Shown here: one piece after another, positions 1 to 8,698 of the stretch
Layout: each line of letters begins with the position of its first letter
How positions within the stretch are numbered: position 1 is the stretch's first letter
NCBI GenBank assembly: GCA_947169105.1
Contig: CAMVOL010000011.1
Coordinates: forward strand, 1-64,000
Direction: 5' to 3'
DNA: 64,000 nucleotides
Origin: an uncultured Bacteroidales bacterium
GTDB taxonomy: Bacteria; Bacteroidota; Bacteroidia; Bacteroidales; WCHB1-69
Position numbers and translations under genes: made by a program
The notes under the pieces: generated by a model
Database searches by the model: none
The model's input: only the letters and a program-made list of their open reading frames with translations
Told to the model about the DNA's origin: nothing

Positions 1-1781
1 GAATTGTTGATGGTTTTTCTGATGCGTATTATTCCGTAGAAGTCATTCTTATTCAACTTCTGCAAATACATGTTTGATTCTGTTTCAAGCATTTGTAAGA
101 AGTTATTGATATTTTGCTCTTTTGCGTTCGCAAAAGCTTTGGTTATTCTCTCAAATGCAGTATGAACACGCTGATAAACCTGCGTCATTGAACTCGTGGG
201 TTCAAGTTGCGACAATTTCTCTTGTACATTTGCTCGTTCAACCTCCTTAAACTGCAAATTGGATTCCAATTCTGCGACACGTATTTCCGCACGGCTCTTA
301 GCATCGAAGAATCCTCTCAAATCGGCTATGCTCTTATCGAGCAGTTCCGCACTCAACCCCGATTGCATCAGCAGATCATTCTGCTCTGTTTCCAATTCTT
401 GCAGTTGCTTTTCCACTTCAGCCAATTCTGCTTTCCTTATGGTAACAAACTCCAAACGGTCAGCAATAGTTGTCGCAATTTTTGAAATCTCTTGTTCGGT
501 TTCACCACTCAGTTTGATTTGACGGGAGTGCAACTCATTGATGAATGAGTTAGGAAACAGCGGTTTTTCATCCTCTTCCTTTGTGCCTGGATTATTATTG
601 GCCTCTGCTGATATATGAGCAAGATACTCATTCAATTTATTGCACATAAACACGTAAGCTTCCGAACCTTTTGGGGCTGGCCGACCGCACACCTTGCATA
701 TTTCATCGTCAATCATTTCTTTCAGCGTCGCCTCATCGGGCAAGTTCCATGGCAGAGGGACAGCGTCATTGGCCAGTTTCTGAATTTTTGAGATGGCTTC
801 TCGTTCGCCAGCTTCCTTAGCTCGGCGTTCCGTTTCCTGCTTGTCAAGTCTTCGTTTTTCCTTGCTCAAAGCCGAAACTTTTGCCGAATACTCTTTTATG
901 ATTGATGGAAAAGAACGCAAAATCCAATATTCATCCAACAGATTGGTGCTGTACTCACAAGATGACCAAGCGACTAATTTTGCCCTTTTATCTCTTAGTC
1001 CTTTTATTCTCTCTTTTATAGCCTGATATCGTTCAGAAGTTTCTTGGTTCTTTTCCAGCAATTCTAATTTAGAGGTAAACTCATTAATAGAAATTTTCTT
1101 TTGATTGAGTTCTGTCTTGATGCTTTGAATATCGTTTATAACATCGTTCAGCTGTGAATTAAGCTCTTTTGCCTGATTTGATACTTTCTTGTCGTTTTGC
1201 AATTCACGATTTGCCGCTCTTGCGGAACTCCCTTCGAAATTGGAAGTCATCTCAACCAATTTGTCAAAGTCTCTAATTCCCGAAAAGGTATCAACAAGTG
1301 TTTTCAGTGCTGTTTCATTATCAAATACATTGAGTTCATTTTCACCCTTGAACAAACAATATTTACGAATGACCGGTTCAAAACACATATTCAAAAGCCT
1401 GTCACCAGCAATTGAATGTCGTTCTGCACCTTCAATGAAATACCCAACAAACTTGTAATCCTTTGTGCGAATATTGTCTTCGGAGATTCTCTCAAAAGTG
1501 AAGCTTTTCTCTATCTCCTTTTCTCCATCGTGTTCAAAAGTGATATTAACCAAAACTTCATCGCTTTCACCAATTTCCAATTCTGATTTTCGTTTTTCGG
1601 ATATATGAGAATCCTTTCTGTTTTCGCTTGTTGTGTCGAACAGCCATTCCAACGCTTCGAACAAAGTCGTTTTACCATCACCGTTATCTCCGATTACCAA
1701 AGTCAGCCCTTTTGACAACGAAAGATGATTACTTCCATAATAACTTCGGAAGTTATTTATTTTTATGTCTTTGATAATCAT
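1..1781 (-). CDS. DndD-like SMC/Rad50-family ATPase (partial, C-terminus outside window)
   Basis: Starts at ATG 1781-1779 and stays open to the window edge (about 593 codons), so the C-terminus is missing. It begins MIIKDIKINNFRSYYG and has a Walker A motif GDNGDGKTTLFEAL near residue 35, as in RecF/SMC/DndD proteins. A long Glu/Lys-rich coiled-coil region surrounds a CKVCGRP motif, one half of a zinc-hook-like CxxC centre. DndD proteins are ATPases of DNA phosphorothioation, thought to act on DNA with DndC and DndE. Overlap with the upstream 77-residue gene is 4 bp (ATGA), implying translational coupling. The assignment as DndD-like rather than a generic SMC-type ATPase rests on architecture plus the DndC-like gene in the same operon. 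The Walker B and signature motifs lie beyond the edge. Confidence 0.75.
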   Translation of the reverse strand, partial: MIIKDIKINNFRSYYGSNHLSLSKGLTLVIGDNGDGKTTLFEALEWLFDTTSENRKDSHISEKRKSELEIGESDEVLVNITFEHDGEKEIEKSFTFERISEDNIRTKDYKFVGYFIEGAERHSIAGDRLLNMCFEPVIRKYCLFKGENELNVFDNETALKTLVDTFSGIRDFDKLVEMTSNFEGSSARAANRELQNDKKVSNQAKELNSQLNDVINDIQSIKTELNQKKISINEFTSKLELLEKNQETSERYQAIKERIKGLRDKRAKLVAWSSCEYSTNLLDEYWILRSFPSIIKEYSAKVSALSKEKRRLDKQETERRAKEAGEREAISKIQKLANDAVPLPWNLPDEATLKEMIDDEICKVCGRPAPKGSEAYVFMCNKLNEYLAHISAEANNNPGTKEEDEKPLFPNSFINELHSRQIKLSGETEQEISKIATTIADRLEFVTIRKAELAEVEKQLQELETEQNDLLMQSGLSAELLDKSIADLRGFFDAKSRAEIRVAELESNLQFKEVERANVQEKLSQLEPTSSMTQVYQRVHTAFERITKAFANAKEQNINNFLQMLETESNMYLQKLNKNDFYGIIRIRKTINN

Positions 1782-2011
1782 ATGTTTGATTTTAAAAAGT
1801 TACTAACCTCGTTGTAAATCTCCCTTTCTGTAGCCTTTTGCTCATTTCGATTGATAATTTGGGCAATGGCTTGAATCACGGCAATGTCAGAATCTAAAGC
1901 ATCTGATATTGAGTTGTAATCATCGGGATTATAGCCATAGAAATTGATAAGCTGCTCATCAGCAATCACAGCTTGCAAAATCTTATCGCTATTGGTTTGA
2001 TATGTATTCAT
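1778..2011 (-). CDS. Small acidic protein of the Dnd-like operon (77 aa)
   Basis: A 77-residue protein, MNTYQTNSDKILQAVIADEQ at its N-terminus, predicted mostly helical and acidic, with no signal peptide or membrane segment. It lies 6 bp after the helicase stop and overlaps the DndD-like start by 4 bp, so it is almost certainly translated as part of the operon. Dnd loci carry a small gene, dndE, close to dndD, which makes a DndE-like role worth testing. I see no convincing DndE sequence signature here, and DndE is usually somewhat longer. Function unknown. The coding call rests on tight packing and an intact frame. Confidence 0.7.
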   Translation of the reverse strand: MNTYQTNSDKILQAVIADEQLINFYGYNPDDYNSISDALDSDIAVIQAIAQIINRNEQKATEREIYNEVSNFLKSNI

Positions 2012-2017
2012 ATTACA

Positions 2018-4288
2018 TTAATTAAATATGGATAGATTATAATGATTCAAAACTTCTTGTAGTTCGTTGTCGGTGTCATTTAAATTTTCTGACAACAAAG
2101 CAAAATCGCGGACACGCCTCAACTCGCTTTCGACAAGACTCTTTTCTAACGAGTAACACTCATTGTCAAAAACATTGTCAGGAATAACAATTAAATCGTG
2201 TATGATGGCAAAACGTTTGTCTTTATGGGTGCGCAAAACACGCCCACGACGTTGTATGAATTGGCGTGGGTTTCCTGTGCTTGCACAGAAAATAGCCAGT
2301 TCGCTTCGTGGCACATCAACGCCTTCGTCCAAACATTTCATTGAGGTAAGCACATCAATACTGCCATTGGCAAAGCCTTTGAGCATAGCATCACGGTCGG
2401 TTGATTCGGAAGTAAACTGACGGACAATGATATGTGAATCCATATCACGAACAATGCGGGTGAAATCGTCAATTAGATGTTCGGTTTCGGGGTCTGATGC
2501 AATGGTGTCGGATTGGTCGAAAATATCTGCCTCAAAATTGTCGGGTTTGTTGCCTTCGGGAACATAGACCAACGTGTATTTCAGACTGCCTTTTTCTCGC
2601 ATACGCTGCTGAATAATCTGCTGGAAAGCGGACAACTTGTTGGCTGCTTTATGAATGATACGTTTGCGTTTCAGCAAAAGCATTTTCAAACGTTCTTGAC
2701 TTTCCTCATCGTGAAAGCCCATTATCTTGACTATCTTCTTTGACAGTTCAACGTATTCAACCATCTCGTTTTCGGTCAGGCGAACTATGTGCGGATAGTA
2801 ATAGTAACGACACAATGCACCATTCTGAATGGCTTCCGCCATTGAATACTCGAAGGTGTATCTGTCTGCACAGCCAAAGAAGTCCATTAGTTTGCGGTTG
2901 CCAATATCGTCAAATTGCCTTTCGGGTGTGGCAGATAGGCCGATGCGACGCAAATATTTTATGTCAGAAAGGCGTTGAGCCATCAAACCGCCGCCCATAT
3001 TGTGTGCCTCGTCTGCGATAAGCAAAAGTTTGTTTTTGGGGAATTGGTTCAATTCCATAAAAACATTTGAACGGACAAACGATGCGTAAGTTGATATAAT
3101 GATGTAAGACAAATCGTTGTTGGCGTTTGTCATTTCAAGCAGGCGAAGATTGGCAACTGCCGATTTCCAATTATTATACTTTGAGCAAACTTTTATAATG
3201 TTGCTGAAATTGAACTTTTTACATTCAATTTCCCATTGTTCGACAAGTGTAATGGTTGGAACAAGGATAATGGCTTTGTAGTAGCCCAACTTGTTGTATA
3301 TCTCAAGCAGACAATTCAGTGAGGTAATGGTTTTGCCCGTACCTGTTGCCATAGCAAACAAGCCTTTCTGATTGTTTCTCTTCCAATTCTCGAATGCTTG
3401 TTTCTGATATTCACGCGGACCAGATTCGTAGGGGAAACGAGGCTTGCCAAAATCAATAGGTTCAACTGTCTCTCCTTGCTTCTTGATTTTCTCTATTTCG
3501 ATTTCAACCTTGTTTTTGGCTTTATCCAATGCCTTTATTACAGTTTTGGGCAATGATTTATTAGCAATATCTTGCTGTATAAATTTGTACTCATCTTCCA
3601 GCAAATCTTTTAATTCCTTGCTTTTGAATGAATCGGCAATACGAGTTTTCACTTTGTCGGTCGGAACAAAAACAACATTTTCGTCTTTGCCTGTGAACAC
3701 AAGGTCAAACTCGCTATTGATTTTGTTTATTGTGGCGGATGCAGGGTTGCCGTCCCAATCGCAGAAAGCCGTAAGACTTTCGATATTGTCAATCAACGCT
3801 GACCGTGAAAAGTTGCAAGAACCATCAAAGCCGACTTTATTTACGCCATCGCTGAAAACGCCTGTTTTCGTGTGCGAAATGCCAATGCCGTCTTTGGGTG
3901 CAATGATTCTAATATCAAGACGGTCGTTACGAATAAGCCATGCAAGACAATCAAAGAAATGAGCATCACGCTCTGACAGAGTGTTTTTCAATTTCTCAAT
4001 GTCTGTAATATCAAAAAACGGAATTGGTGTATCAAGTTCTCCGTTGGCAATGGCGTTTTTGTCCTGTTCGGTCAGAATGTCGTTTACAATCAAATTCATA
4101 CGACCGCCATTGTATAGGAAAGAAGCGAAACCGTCAGCCAACACATTGATAGCAGAAGAGGAAAAGAAGCCCAGCATTAAATCAAACTGTGTAGAATTGC
4201 ACAGGCAGTCAGAGAAGAAACCAATCGGCTCCCACTCTGTCCGCGATTTGAAATGGCGGTGTGCTGGAAATGAGACTTCTTTGAGCAT
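2018..4288 (-). CDS. PLD-nuclease/SF2 DEAH helicase fusion protein
   Basis: A 756-residue two-module protein. The N-terminal 200 residues hold a phospholipase-D-like nuclease half-site: HTKTG at 139-143 and a downstream GSCNFSRSAL at 156-165, matching the HxK...GSxN pattern. The rest is a superfamily 2 helicase: Q-motif-like REYQKQ around 292-297, Walker A ATGTGKT 314-320, DEAH 426-429, SAT 452-454 and motif VI QRRGRVLR 680-687. Such proteins act as DNA translocases or nucleases in restriction-like defence. It starts 2 bp after the kinase stop and is followed after 6 bp by the 77-residue gene. In this operon it is the natural candidate for the restriction or DNA-processing effector, in place of DndFGH. 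That role is inferred. Confidence 0.88.
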   Translation of the reverse strand: MLKEVSFPAHRHFKSRTEWEPIGFFSDCLCNSTQFDLMLGFFSSSAINVLADGFASFLYNGGRMNLIVNDILTEQDKNAIANGELDTPIPFFDITDIEKLKNTLSERDAHFFDCLAWLIRNDRLDIRIIAPKDGIGISHTKTGVFSDGVNKVGFDGSCNFSRSALIDNIESLTAFCDWDGNPASATINKINSEFDLVFTGKDENVVFVPTDKVKTRIADSFKSKELKDLLEDEYKFIQQDIANKSLPKTVIKALDKAKNKVEIEIEKIKKQGETVEPIDFGKPRFPYESGPREYQKQAFENWKRNNQKGLFAMATGTGKTITSLNCLLEIYNKLGYYKAIILVPTITLVEQWEIECKKFNFSNIIKVCSKYNNWKSAVANLRLLEMTNANNDLSYIIISTYASFVRSNVFMELNQFPKNKLLLIADEAHNMGGGLMAQRLSDIKYLRRIGLSATPERQFDDIGNRKLMDFFGCADRYTFEYSMAEAIQNGALCRYYYYPHIVRLTENEMVEYVELSKKIVKIMGFHDEESQERLKMLLLKRKRIIHKAANKLSAFQQIIQQRMREKGSLKYTLVYVPEGNKPDNFEADIFDQSDTIASDPETEHLIDDFTRIVRDMDSHIIVRQFTSESTDRDAMLKGFANGSIDVLTSMKCLDEGVDVPRSELAIFCASTGNPRQFIQRRGRVLRTHKDKRFAIIHDLIVIPDNVFDNECYSLEKSLVESELRRVRDFALLSENLNDTDNELQEVLNHYNLSIFN

Positions 4289-4290
4289 GA

Positions 4291-5298
4291 TTATATTTTT
4301 TCTAATATGCGAGATAATTCCTCTTTTACTTCGCTGATATTCTTTATCCTTTTTTCTGTGGAGTGATAAATCATTCTTTTTATAAGACTGAATATCATTT
4401 CGTTTTGATCGAAGAAATCTGTTCTTTTAATGCAACCTATAGGGGCATTCCCTTGAAAAATATACCAAAACACCATTCCTAATTGAAAAATATCTGACTG
4501 CTCATTTATTTCTGTATTTATTCTTGCATCAAATACTTTCTCATCGTTTAAATATTTATTCATGGCTTCTGGAGAAATCCACCCTTTAGGGCCAATAATT
4601 CCCTTTGCATCTTCTATGTCCTCGTTCCGATATCGAATCAATCCTAAATCTCCAATTTTCAACTCCCTTTCAAATAATAAAATATTATCAGGTTTTATGT
4701 CCCTATGATAACAATCAATTGTATGTAGTTCTTCTAGCCCTGAAGCAATTTGATAACATATTGATACTTTCTCTTTCTTATCCAAATCATTAGTTTCAAG
4801 AAATTGCTTTAAGTCACAATCGGCACAATCCATCATATAAAAAGGGAAAAATACCAATGAGTCGTTTTTTGCTTGTTGACAGACAAGATGTCCCCAATAA
4901 TGAATCGGAATGATGTTATTAGAGCCTCGTTCCTTGCATTTCCGCAAACAATCGATTTCTCTATAAAAAGATTTATTGGCTTTTTTGACTCGAAAAGAAC
5001 CAGGTGTCCAATTATCAAAGACATTAGAAACCTTTATAACCAATCGAGAGTCTTCTTTTTCACCATCATTATCAATAAATAATTTCAAGATTAATGAATG
5101 AGCACCTTTGTTCCCTCTATTGCTTAATTGTTCTGCAAAATAATCCACATTGTCAATTGTTAAGACTTGGTCGTCTTTAATTGTGAGAGAAGACTTTTCG
5201 TATATAAATGGTGAACTAATAGGTTTCATGTCTATCTGAGACATAATGCCTGGTACATCAGAATTTGTAATTGGTATCGTGTCAAATGAATTATTCAT
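4291..5298 (-). CDS. Hanks-type serine/threonine protein kinase within the defence operon
   Basis: A 335-residue soluble kinase. Visible features are the ATP-binding lysine in RLVIKV (K89), the alpha-C glutamate in FYREIDCL (E114), the catalytic loop HRDIKPDN (198-205), the metal-binding DLG at 217-219 in place of DFG, a GWISPEA segment standing in for APE, and a late arginine in STEKRIKN. All catalytic residues are present, so it should be active. No membrane segment or PASTA/sensor domain follows. The first 60 residues have no recognised domain. Its start overlaps the end of the DUF262 gene by 8 bp and its stop lies 2 bp from the helicase start, tying it to the operon. A signalling or self-inhibition role in defence is inferred. 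Confidence 0.88.
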   Translation of the reverse strand: MNNSFDTIPITNSDVPGIMSQIDMKPISSPFIYEKSSLTIKDDQVLTIDNVDYFAEQLSNRGNKGAHSLILKLFIDNDGEKEDSRLVIKVSNVFDNWTPGSFRVKKANKSFYREIDCLRKCKERGSNNIIPIHYWGHLVCQQAKNDSLVFFPFYMMDCADCDLKQFLETNDLDKKEKVSICYQIASGLEELHTIDCYHRDIKPDNILLFERELKIGDLGLIRYRNEDIEDAKGIIGPKGWISPEAMNKYLNDEKVFDARINTEINEQSDIFQLGMVFWYIFQGNAPIGCIKRTDFFDQNEMIFSLIKRMIYHSTEKRIKNISEVKEELSRILEKI

Positions 5299-6397
5299 GG
5301 GATTGCTTGAAACTAGAAAAATCTATAATATAGTAATCACCAACTTTCTTTAACTCTTTGTTAAAACCATATTCTTGGTATAAAAACGTATTTATCCCTG
5401 CAATGATGTCATTTCCATCCTTGTTATTGTTGCACAATAATTCTTCAAAAAAAGACAAACGATTTTCTCTGGCCTTCTTTGAATTTGATTGACTAACACA
5501 ATTTAATGCATAGTTTTTAAATGGTTCACAATCATCATTAGAAGGGGTGATGAATTCACTGTCGCTTATCACTACTAAATTATTATACATGACCAACAAA
5601 ACGTCTTTGTCCTCATTGATATGTCGATGAATAAAGCAAAACAACGAATAGAAATCATTTCTTTGTCTATATCTTGTTTCATTTATTGGACGAGATTTGT
5701 TCAAATACTCTATAACATCTATTACTGAAGTAAATTTGTCATATAATTCATCTTGTTCCTGTACTGAAATAGTTGTTTTGAAAAGTTCTTCTACAGCATT
5801 ACGTTTATCAGTAATGCCGAATTTTAGATATGCGACGAGTTCCTCTATTAAACTTCTGTCATTCATTCGTAATTTTGTTTTATCTGTAAAGATATCTAGA
5901 TTAATAAGTGGTTGGTAATTCATTATTTTATTTACTACTGACAGAAAATCTGAATCGTGATATTGTGCCTGATTAACTTCTGAAGGATTTAAGTGTACAC
6001 CTCTCTTATTTACGAGAGAGAAGAATTCTTCAATAGACTCACCTGCACTGAAATTATCATTTGTTATTTCAATAACAACTAAACGATAATTGAGGAATTC
6101 ATCTGTATTTGTTTCTCTATAAAAATTCTTATTACTATCACGGAATTCATTACGATAATATTTGTGTATCGTATTTGCTCTTTGTTGTCCATCAACCATT
6201 TCAAAGCTATCAAATCCTTTTTTTAGGATAAAAAAACTTGGCAAGGGATAATTTTTATGAATAGAATCGATTAAAAGTCGTTGGTCTTTAGGTGTCCATA
6301 TAAAATGTCTTTGATATGGAGGATTTAGATTTAACTTTTTACTCTCAATTAAATCAACCAATTCTTTGATTGTGATTTCTTTACTTGTATATTCCAT
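5291..6397 (-). CDS. DUF262 (ParB/SspE-N-like) protein with DGQQR motif
   Basis: About 368 residues from the chosen start MEYTSKEITI. An upstream in-frame ATG at 6415 would overlap the previous gene by 13 bp and is less likely. The N-terminus has NPPYQRHFIW and VDGQQRANTI, the signature of DUF262 proteins, a ParB-like NTPase fold. In SspE, which has this domain, the DGQQR motif belongs to a nucleotide hydrolysis centre stimulated by DNA phosphorothioation. Here there is no obvious C-terminal DUF1524 HNH nuclease; the C-terminal half looks helical and unassigned. Sitting next to a DndC-like gene, it could sense modified DNA or replace DndB, whose motif is DGQHR. The family is clear; the role is inferred. 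Confidence 0.82.
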   Translation of the reverse strand: MEYTSKEITIKELVDLIESKKLNLNPPYQRHFIWTPKDQRLLIDSIHKNYPLPSFFILKKGFDSFEMVDGQQRANTIHKYYRNEFRDSNKNFYRETNTDEFLNYRLVVIEITNDNFSAGESIEEFFSLVNKRGVHLNPSEVNQAQYHDSDFLSVVNKIMNYQPLINLDIFTDKTKLRMNDRSLIEELVAYLKFGITDKRNAVEELFKTTISVQEQDELYDKFTSVIDVIEYLNKSRPINETRYRQRNDFYSLFCFIHRHINEDKDVLLVMYNNLVVISDSEFITPSNDDCEPFKNYALNCVSQSNSKKARENRLSFFEELLCNNNKDGNDIIAGINTFLYQEYGFNKELKKVGDYYIIDFSSFKQSHE

Positions 6398-6402
6398 GAT
6401 TT

Positions 6403-7503
6403 TTATATAAAACAATTAGCACACATAATTTCATCACCTAACACATCCACAAGCGTTGAACCTTTGCTTTGCTTGCGGTTTTCTTCTTGACGTTTGATGA
6501 TGTCAAGTTTTATTTGGCGCACACGTTCAGGTCTGCACAATTCAGCTAAACTCTCATTCTGATTCCACGTGTAGCCATCTTTTTCAAACTCCATTGCTTT
6601 TTCGTAAAGGTCTGGATGTTGTTCATAAAGCCATATCCACTCTATCTTCTGCTGGAAGAAACAGAAATAGCAGCCTGAACGACTGCGGCAATAGGTTCCT
6701 GTTTTCCCGTCCACTTCAAAAGGAATTTCTTCATAATAGGCAGGAACACCCACACCGCTCTCTCGCAACAATCGGAAAATATCTTCTTTCACAAGCACGT
6801 CGGTGTTATCGAGCAATGGAAATTCATCTAACTTGCCTACTGGATAATCGGTGGTCTTTAAGAATGCAAAGACAACGTGATTGAATAGTTTTATGTCAAA
6901 ATCCAATAATGCAATCAATTTTTTTGAATAGTAGAACTGCTTTGTTATCTGCTTTGCGGCGGTTTCCATAATTTCGTCCTTCATAAAGTTGTCGGGGCAA
7001 AGCAAATCGTACAAAAAAACAAGCTGTTCCAAGTTGTCATTGTGTAAGACCTTATTGATAACATCTATGCTCCAAATGTTTCTTCTAAATGGGAAAACAG
7101 CTTGAATATTAGGCTTGGATGATATGTAACCATCTCTGTCTTCATCGCCACGAATGCCGACGTAGGAGATTGCCATATCATCGCCAACATATTTTTCAAA
7201 TTCTGCCAATTTCATTTTTTGTGTACACCATCTTGCTTGTGGTGAAGGCAAAAAACCACCCATCGCTTTCAGAAAATGATGAAACGGCGTCGGTTCAGTA
7301 GTATTCTTGGCAGCTCGAAGTCGTTCTATTTTCCCCAAGTAGGCTTCCAAGCGATTGATGAGCGTTTCTGTCTCGGCTAATTCACAGCCTGTATCCGAAT
7401 TATAGTACTCAATTTTCATCATTGGATACTTCTGCTTTAGATATATAGCGAGAGCCGCACTATCCTTACCCCCAGATATTCCTAATATATGTCGTACTTT
7501 CAT
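6403..7503 (-). CDS. DndC-like PP-loop/PAPS-reductase-family Fe-S sulfurtransferase
   Basis: A 366-residue member of the phosphoadenosine phosphosulfate reductase superfamily. The PP-loop SGGKDS is at residues 10-15, RWCTQKMK at 91-98, and a cysteine cluster CRSRSGCYFC at 272-281 (C272, C278, C281) probably binds Fe-S with a further cysteine. A C-terminal CANC is extra. In DndC and SspD-type proteins this fold activates the DNA backbone or transfers sulfur during phosphorothioation. A metabolic CysH role is less likely: the protein is longer than CysH, has a different cysteine pattern, and sits in a nine-gene operon with DUF4007, DUF262 and a DndD-like ATPase. No cysteine desulfurase (DndA) is visible in the window; a housekeeping IscS/SufS or a gene beyond the left edge could supply sulfur. 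Confidence 0.82.
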   Translation of the reverse strand: MKVRHILGISGGKDSAALAIYLKQKYPMMKIEYYNSDTGCELAETETLINRLEAYLGKIERLRAAKNTTEPTPFHHFLKAMGGFLPSPQARWCTQKMKLAEFEKYVGDDMAISYVGIRGDEDRDGYISSKPNIQAVFPFRRNIWSIDVINKVLHNDNLEQLVFLYDLLCPDNFMKDEIMETAAKQITKQFYYSKKLIALLDFDIKLFNHVVFAFLKTTDYPVGKLDEFPLLDNTDVLVKEDIFRLLRESGVGVPAYYEEIPFEVDGKTGTYCRSRSGCYFCFFQQKIEWIWLYEQHPDLYEKAMEFEKDGYTWNQNESLAELCRPERVRQIKLDIIKRQEENRKQSKGSTLVDVLGDEIMCANCFI

Positions 7504-7516
7504 TTTTCCCCTCTTT

Positions 7517-8698
7517 TTATTCCGTAATCAGTCGTTTCATTTCTTCTTCGGGCGGCAGCAGCTCACGTAACCGCTCCTGCATCTGCTTATAGGTGGCCAC
7601 ACCCATCGGCTTAAGATAATCCTGCAAAACATATTCCACGTATGCTTTGTCAGCTTTTTTGCATAATATGATGCCTACCGACGGATTTTCGTCAGGAAGT
7701 TTCTCCTCGTCGTCAAGGATACGAAGATAGGCGGCAAGTTGGCCTAAATATGACGGTTTGAACTGACCTTTCTTCAATTCAACCACCACAAGGGATTGAA
7801 GTTCTCTGTTAAAAAACAGCAAATCTATCCAATGGTCATGGCCGAGCTTGTCATAATGTACCTGATGTCCCTTGTAGGTAAACGACTTGCCAAAGGTCAT
7901 GATGAAATTTTTTATGTTCATCACAATCTTGCTTTCAATCACCCTTTCATCCACATCAATAGGGTCTGAAACATCGATGTCCTCGACATTGATATAATCC
8001 AGCAGATAGGAGTCCTTAAACATTTGCAGTGTGCGAAGGGCAAGGGTTTTGTCTGGAATGGCTTGGAAAAAGTTATTGGGTAGCGAATGGCGGTGTGCAT
8101 AGGTGTCCGACTTTATCATTTGCTCCAGGTCTTCCACTTTCAACCGCTGTTGAAAGGCCATCTGAATATAATATTTACGTTCTTCGTACTCCTTCGCATA
8201 ACGGAAGATGGCCACATGATGCGAAAAGGAAATGTTGAGGAAAGCCGTAACAGGGAATGCCTCATCGGTGGTAAGTTGTAGCTGATGAATTGGCTCTGAA
8301 CCAGCGGCTTGCAATTCGGTAGTCTCGTCTACCGAATTAGGCTGACAGGTCAATTGCATTTCGGTAGATTCATTTACCGAATTGACCTCTATCTCTTTCC
8401 ATGCCTCATAGAATCGGCGCATCAATTTGATATTCTCAGCAGAGAACCCCTTCAAGCCGGGAAGTTCCGACTTCAATTGTTGGCTAATGTTTTCGATGGC
8501 GCCAGTACCCCAAAAACCTTTGCGGGAGTGCTCCGAGACATATCGTCCAATGCCATAGTAGAGCGACAACTGCTCGTGGTTAACCATTTGCGCCGCTTGG
8601 GCTTGGCTCTTCAGAATGGCAGCCTTGATGGCATACACCGCCTCCCTGACTTCTGCCGTCATTAGATTGTCGTCGTTTTTCTTCATCTCATGCTTCAT
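7517..8698 (-). CDS. DUF1016 (YhcG-type) PDDEXK nuclease-domain protein
   Basis: 393 residues with the two-domain DUF1016 layout. The N-terminal helical domain (about 15-105) contains LSLYYGIGRYVSEHSRKGFW. The C-terminal PD-(D/E)XK nuclease fold (about 270-345) carries D292, then E307-x-K309 in VVVELKKG, followed by a helix containing YLGQLAAYL. The catalytic triad is intact. Between the domains, residues 108-130 form a low-complexity linker with two similar units (NSVNESTEMQL, NSVDETTELQ) that correspond to DNA hairpins. DUF1016 genes often travel with restriction-modification and defence loci. It overlaps the ATPase stop by 4 bp and precedes the DndC-like gene by 13 bp. It may be a nuclease partner of the locus or a passenger that has become co-transcribed. 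Confidence 0.88.
   Translation of the reverse strand: MKHEMKKNDDNLMTAEVREAVYAIKAAILKSQAQAAQMVNHEQLSLYYGIGRYVSEHSRKGFWGTGAIENISQQLKSELPGLKGFSAENIKLMRRFYEAWKEIEVNSVNESTEMQLTCQPNSVDETTELQAAGSEPIHQLQLTTDEAFPVTAFLNISFSHHVAIFRYAKEYEERKYYIQMAFQQRLKVEDLEQMIKSDTYAHRHSLPNNFFQAIPDKTLALRTLQMFKDSYLLDYINVEDIDVSDPIDVDERVIESKIVMNIKNFIMTFGKSFTYKGHQVHYDKLGHDHWIDLLFFNRELQSLVVVELKKGQFKPSYLGQLAAYLRILDDEEKLPDENPSVGIILCKKADKAYVEYVLQDYLKPMGVATYKQMQERLRELLPPEEEMKRLITE
8313..8381. repeat. Paired palindromes inside the DUF1016 linker
   Basis: Two related inverted repeats within the DUF1016 gene. The first has arms AATTCGGTAG (8313-8322) and CTACCGAATT (8329-8338), perfect over 10 bp with a 6-nt loop. The second has arms TTCGGTA (8360-8366) and TACCGAA (8375-8381). 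They encode the repeated linker units between the helical and nuclease domains, so the protein tolerates them. They resemble a duplicated small palindromic element rather than selected protein sequence. Confidence 0.8.
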
